Source: an uncultured Amaricoccus sp.
Lineage (GTDB): Bacteria > Pseudomonadota > Alphaproteobacteria > Rhodobacterales > Rhodobacteraceae
Reading direction: 5' to 3'
DNA: 12,610 bases
NCBI RefSeq assembly: GCF_937891315.1
Contig: NZ_CALAGI010000002.1
Coordinates: 1 to 12,610, forward strand
Translations under genes and position numbers: made by a program
The notes under the pieces: model-generated
The model's input: the letters and a program-made list of their open reading frames with translations, nothing else
The model's database searches: none
What the model was told of the DNA's origin: nothing
Shown: positions 12,346 to 12,610 of the stretch, piece by piece
How positions within the stretch are numbered: the first letter of the stretch is position 1
Layout of the letters: the number at the start of each line of letters is the position of its first letter

Positions 12346-12610
12346 ATGAGCATCGTCACCAAACATTCGCTGATCGAGCGCAACGCCTTCCTGCTGCTCG
12401 TGCTCAGCTTCATAGTCGTCGCCATCGGCGGCCTCGTGCAGATCGTGCCGCTGTTCTTTCTCGACAACACCATCGAGAAGGTGGACGGCATGCGTCCCTA
12501 CAGCCCGCTCGAGCTGGAGGGCCGCAACATCTACATCCGCGAGGGCTGCTACACCTGCCACAGCCAGATGATCCGCGCGCTGCGCGACGAGGTGGACCGC
12601 TACGGCCACT
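12346..12610 (+). CDS. ccoO: cbb3-type cytochrome c oxidase subunit II CcoO (partial, 5' part)
   Basis: CcoO is the membrane-anchored monoheme cytochrome c of the cbb3 oxidase and passes electrons to CcoN. The first 88 residues are in the window and the gene runs off the end. A single N-terminal membrane anchor (about residues 13-39) is followed by the periplasmic part with the heme c motif Cys68-Tyr-Thr-Cys71-His72 in 'IREGCYTCHSQMIR'. AAGGAAGG, overlapping the ccoN stop, stands 7 bp before the ATG. The order ccoN-ccoO is that of the standard ccoNOQP operon, so ccoQ and ccoP are expected beyond the window. Confidence 0.96.
   Translation, partial: MSIVTKHSLIERNAFLLLVLSFIVVAIGGLVQIVPLFFLDNTIEKVDGMRPYSPLELEGRNIYIREGCYTCHSQMIRALRDEVDRYGH

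Noticed and set aside
10725..12491. Long minus-strand open frame of 588 codons opposite ccoN
   Set aside because: It mirrors ccoN codon bias, gives a charged low-complexity product and has no recognisable domain, while ccoN has all its metal ligands.
1..12610. CRISPR arrays, insertion sequences or rRNA genes
   Set aside because: I saw no regularly spaced repeats with unique spacers, no transposase-like product and no rRNA motifs in the window.

Overview
The window suggests a chromosome of a high-GC alphaproteobacterium, most likely of the order Rhodobacterales. The evidence is the gene order murA - DUF2948 - hisD - UPF0262 - low-molecular-weight phosphatase, followed by infA - maf - RNase E/G and then an FnrL-type regulator next to ccoNO. 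That order and the individual protein sequences match what I know of this group. I cannot assign a genus from sequence alone.

Layout. Positions 1-1464 look like the end of a prophage: the last codons of an upstream gene, an 89-residue putative virion protein and a 369-residue protein with a fibronectin-III-like domain and a lectin/LamG-like C-terminus (a tail-fibre type architecture). A 139-bp non-coding stretch with short repeats leads to the 3' end of a complete tRNA-Thr(GGT) on the minus strand, a typical phage attachment target. Positions 1850-5776 are a compact plus-strand block: a 57-residue basic protein, murA (peptidoglycan), a DUF2948 protein, hisD (histidine) and a UPF0262 protein. 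A phosphatase-fold protein follows 2 bp after UPF0262. hisD is preceded by a 159-bp leader with mutually exclusive GC-rich hairpins around its ribosome binding site. A PPK2-type polyphosphate kinase (6338-7255) follows, then infA with its own promoter and a strong 5' hairpin, maf and a short RNase E/G. fnrL (9339-10082) comes next, and then about 650 bp without an intact gene, which holds a decayed minus-strand DUF1003 gene. A perfect FNR box (10634-10647) stands before ccoN, and ccoO is cut by the window end.

How it fits together. The left core block is housekeeping (cell wall, histidine, translation initiation, nucleotide-pool sanitation, RNA processing). The right end is an oxygen-responsive module: FnrL carries the four cysteines expected for a 4Fe-4S sensor and sits upstream of a cbb3 oxidase operon whose promoter has a consensus FNR site, so micro-oxic induction of ccoNO by the neighbouring regulator is the simplest reading. 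The most unusual items are the DUF1003 gene remnant with its in-frame 15-bp tandem repeat, the hisD leader, an FNR-like site with no obvious target gene, and inverted repeats flanking the tail-fibre-like cassette.
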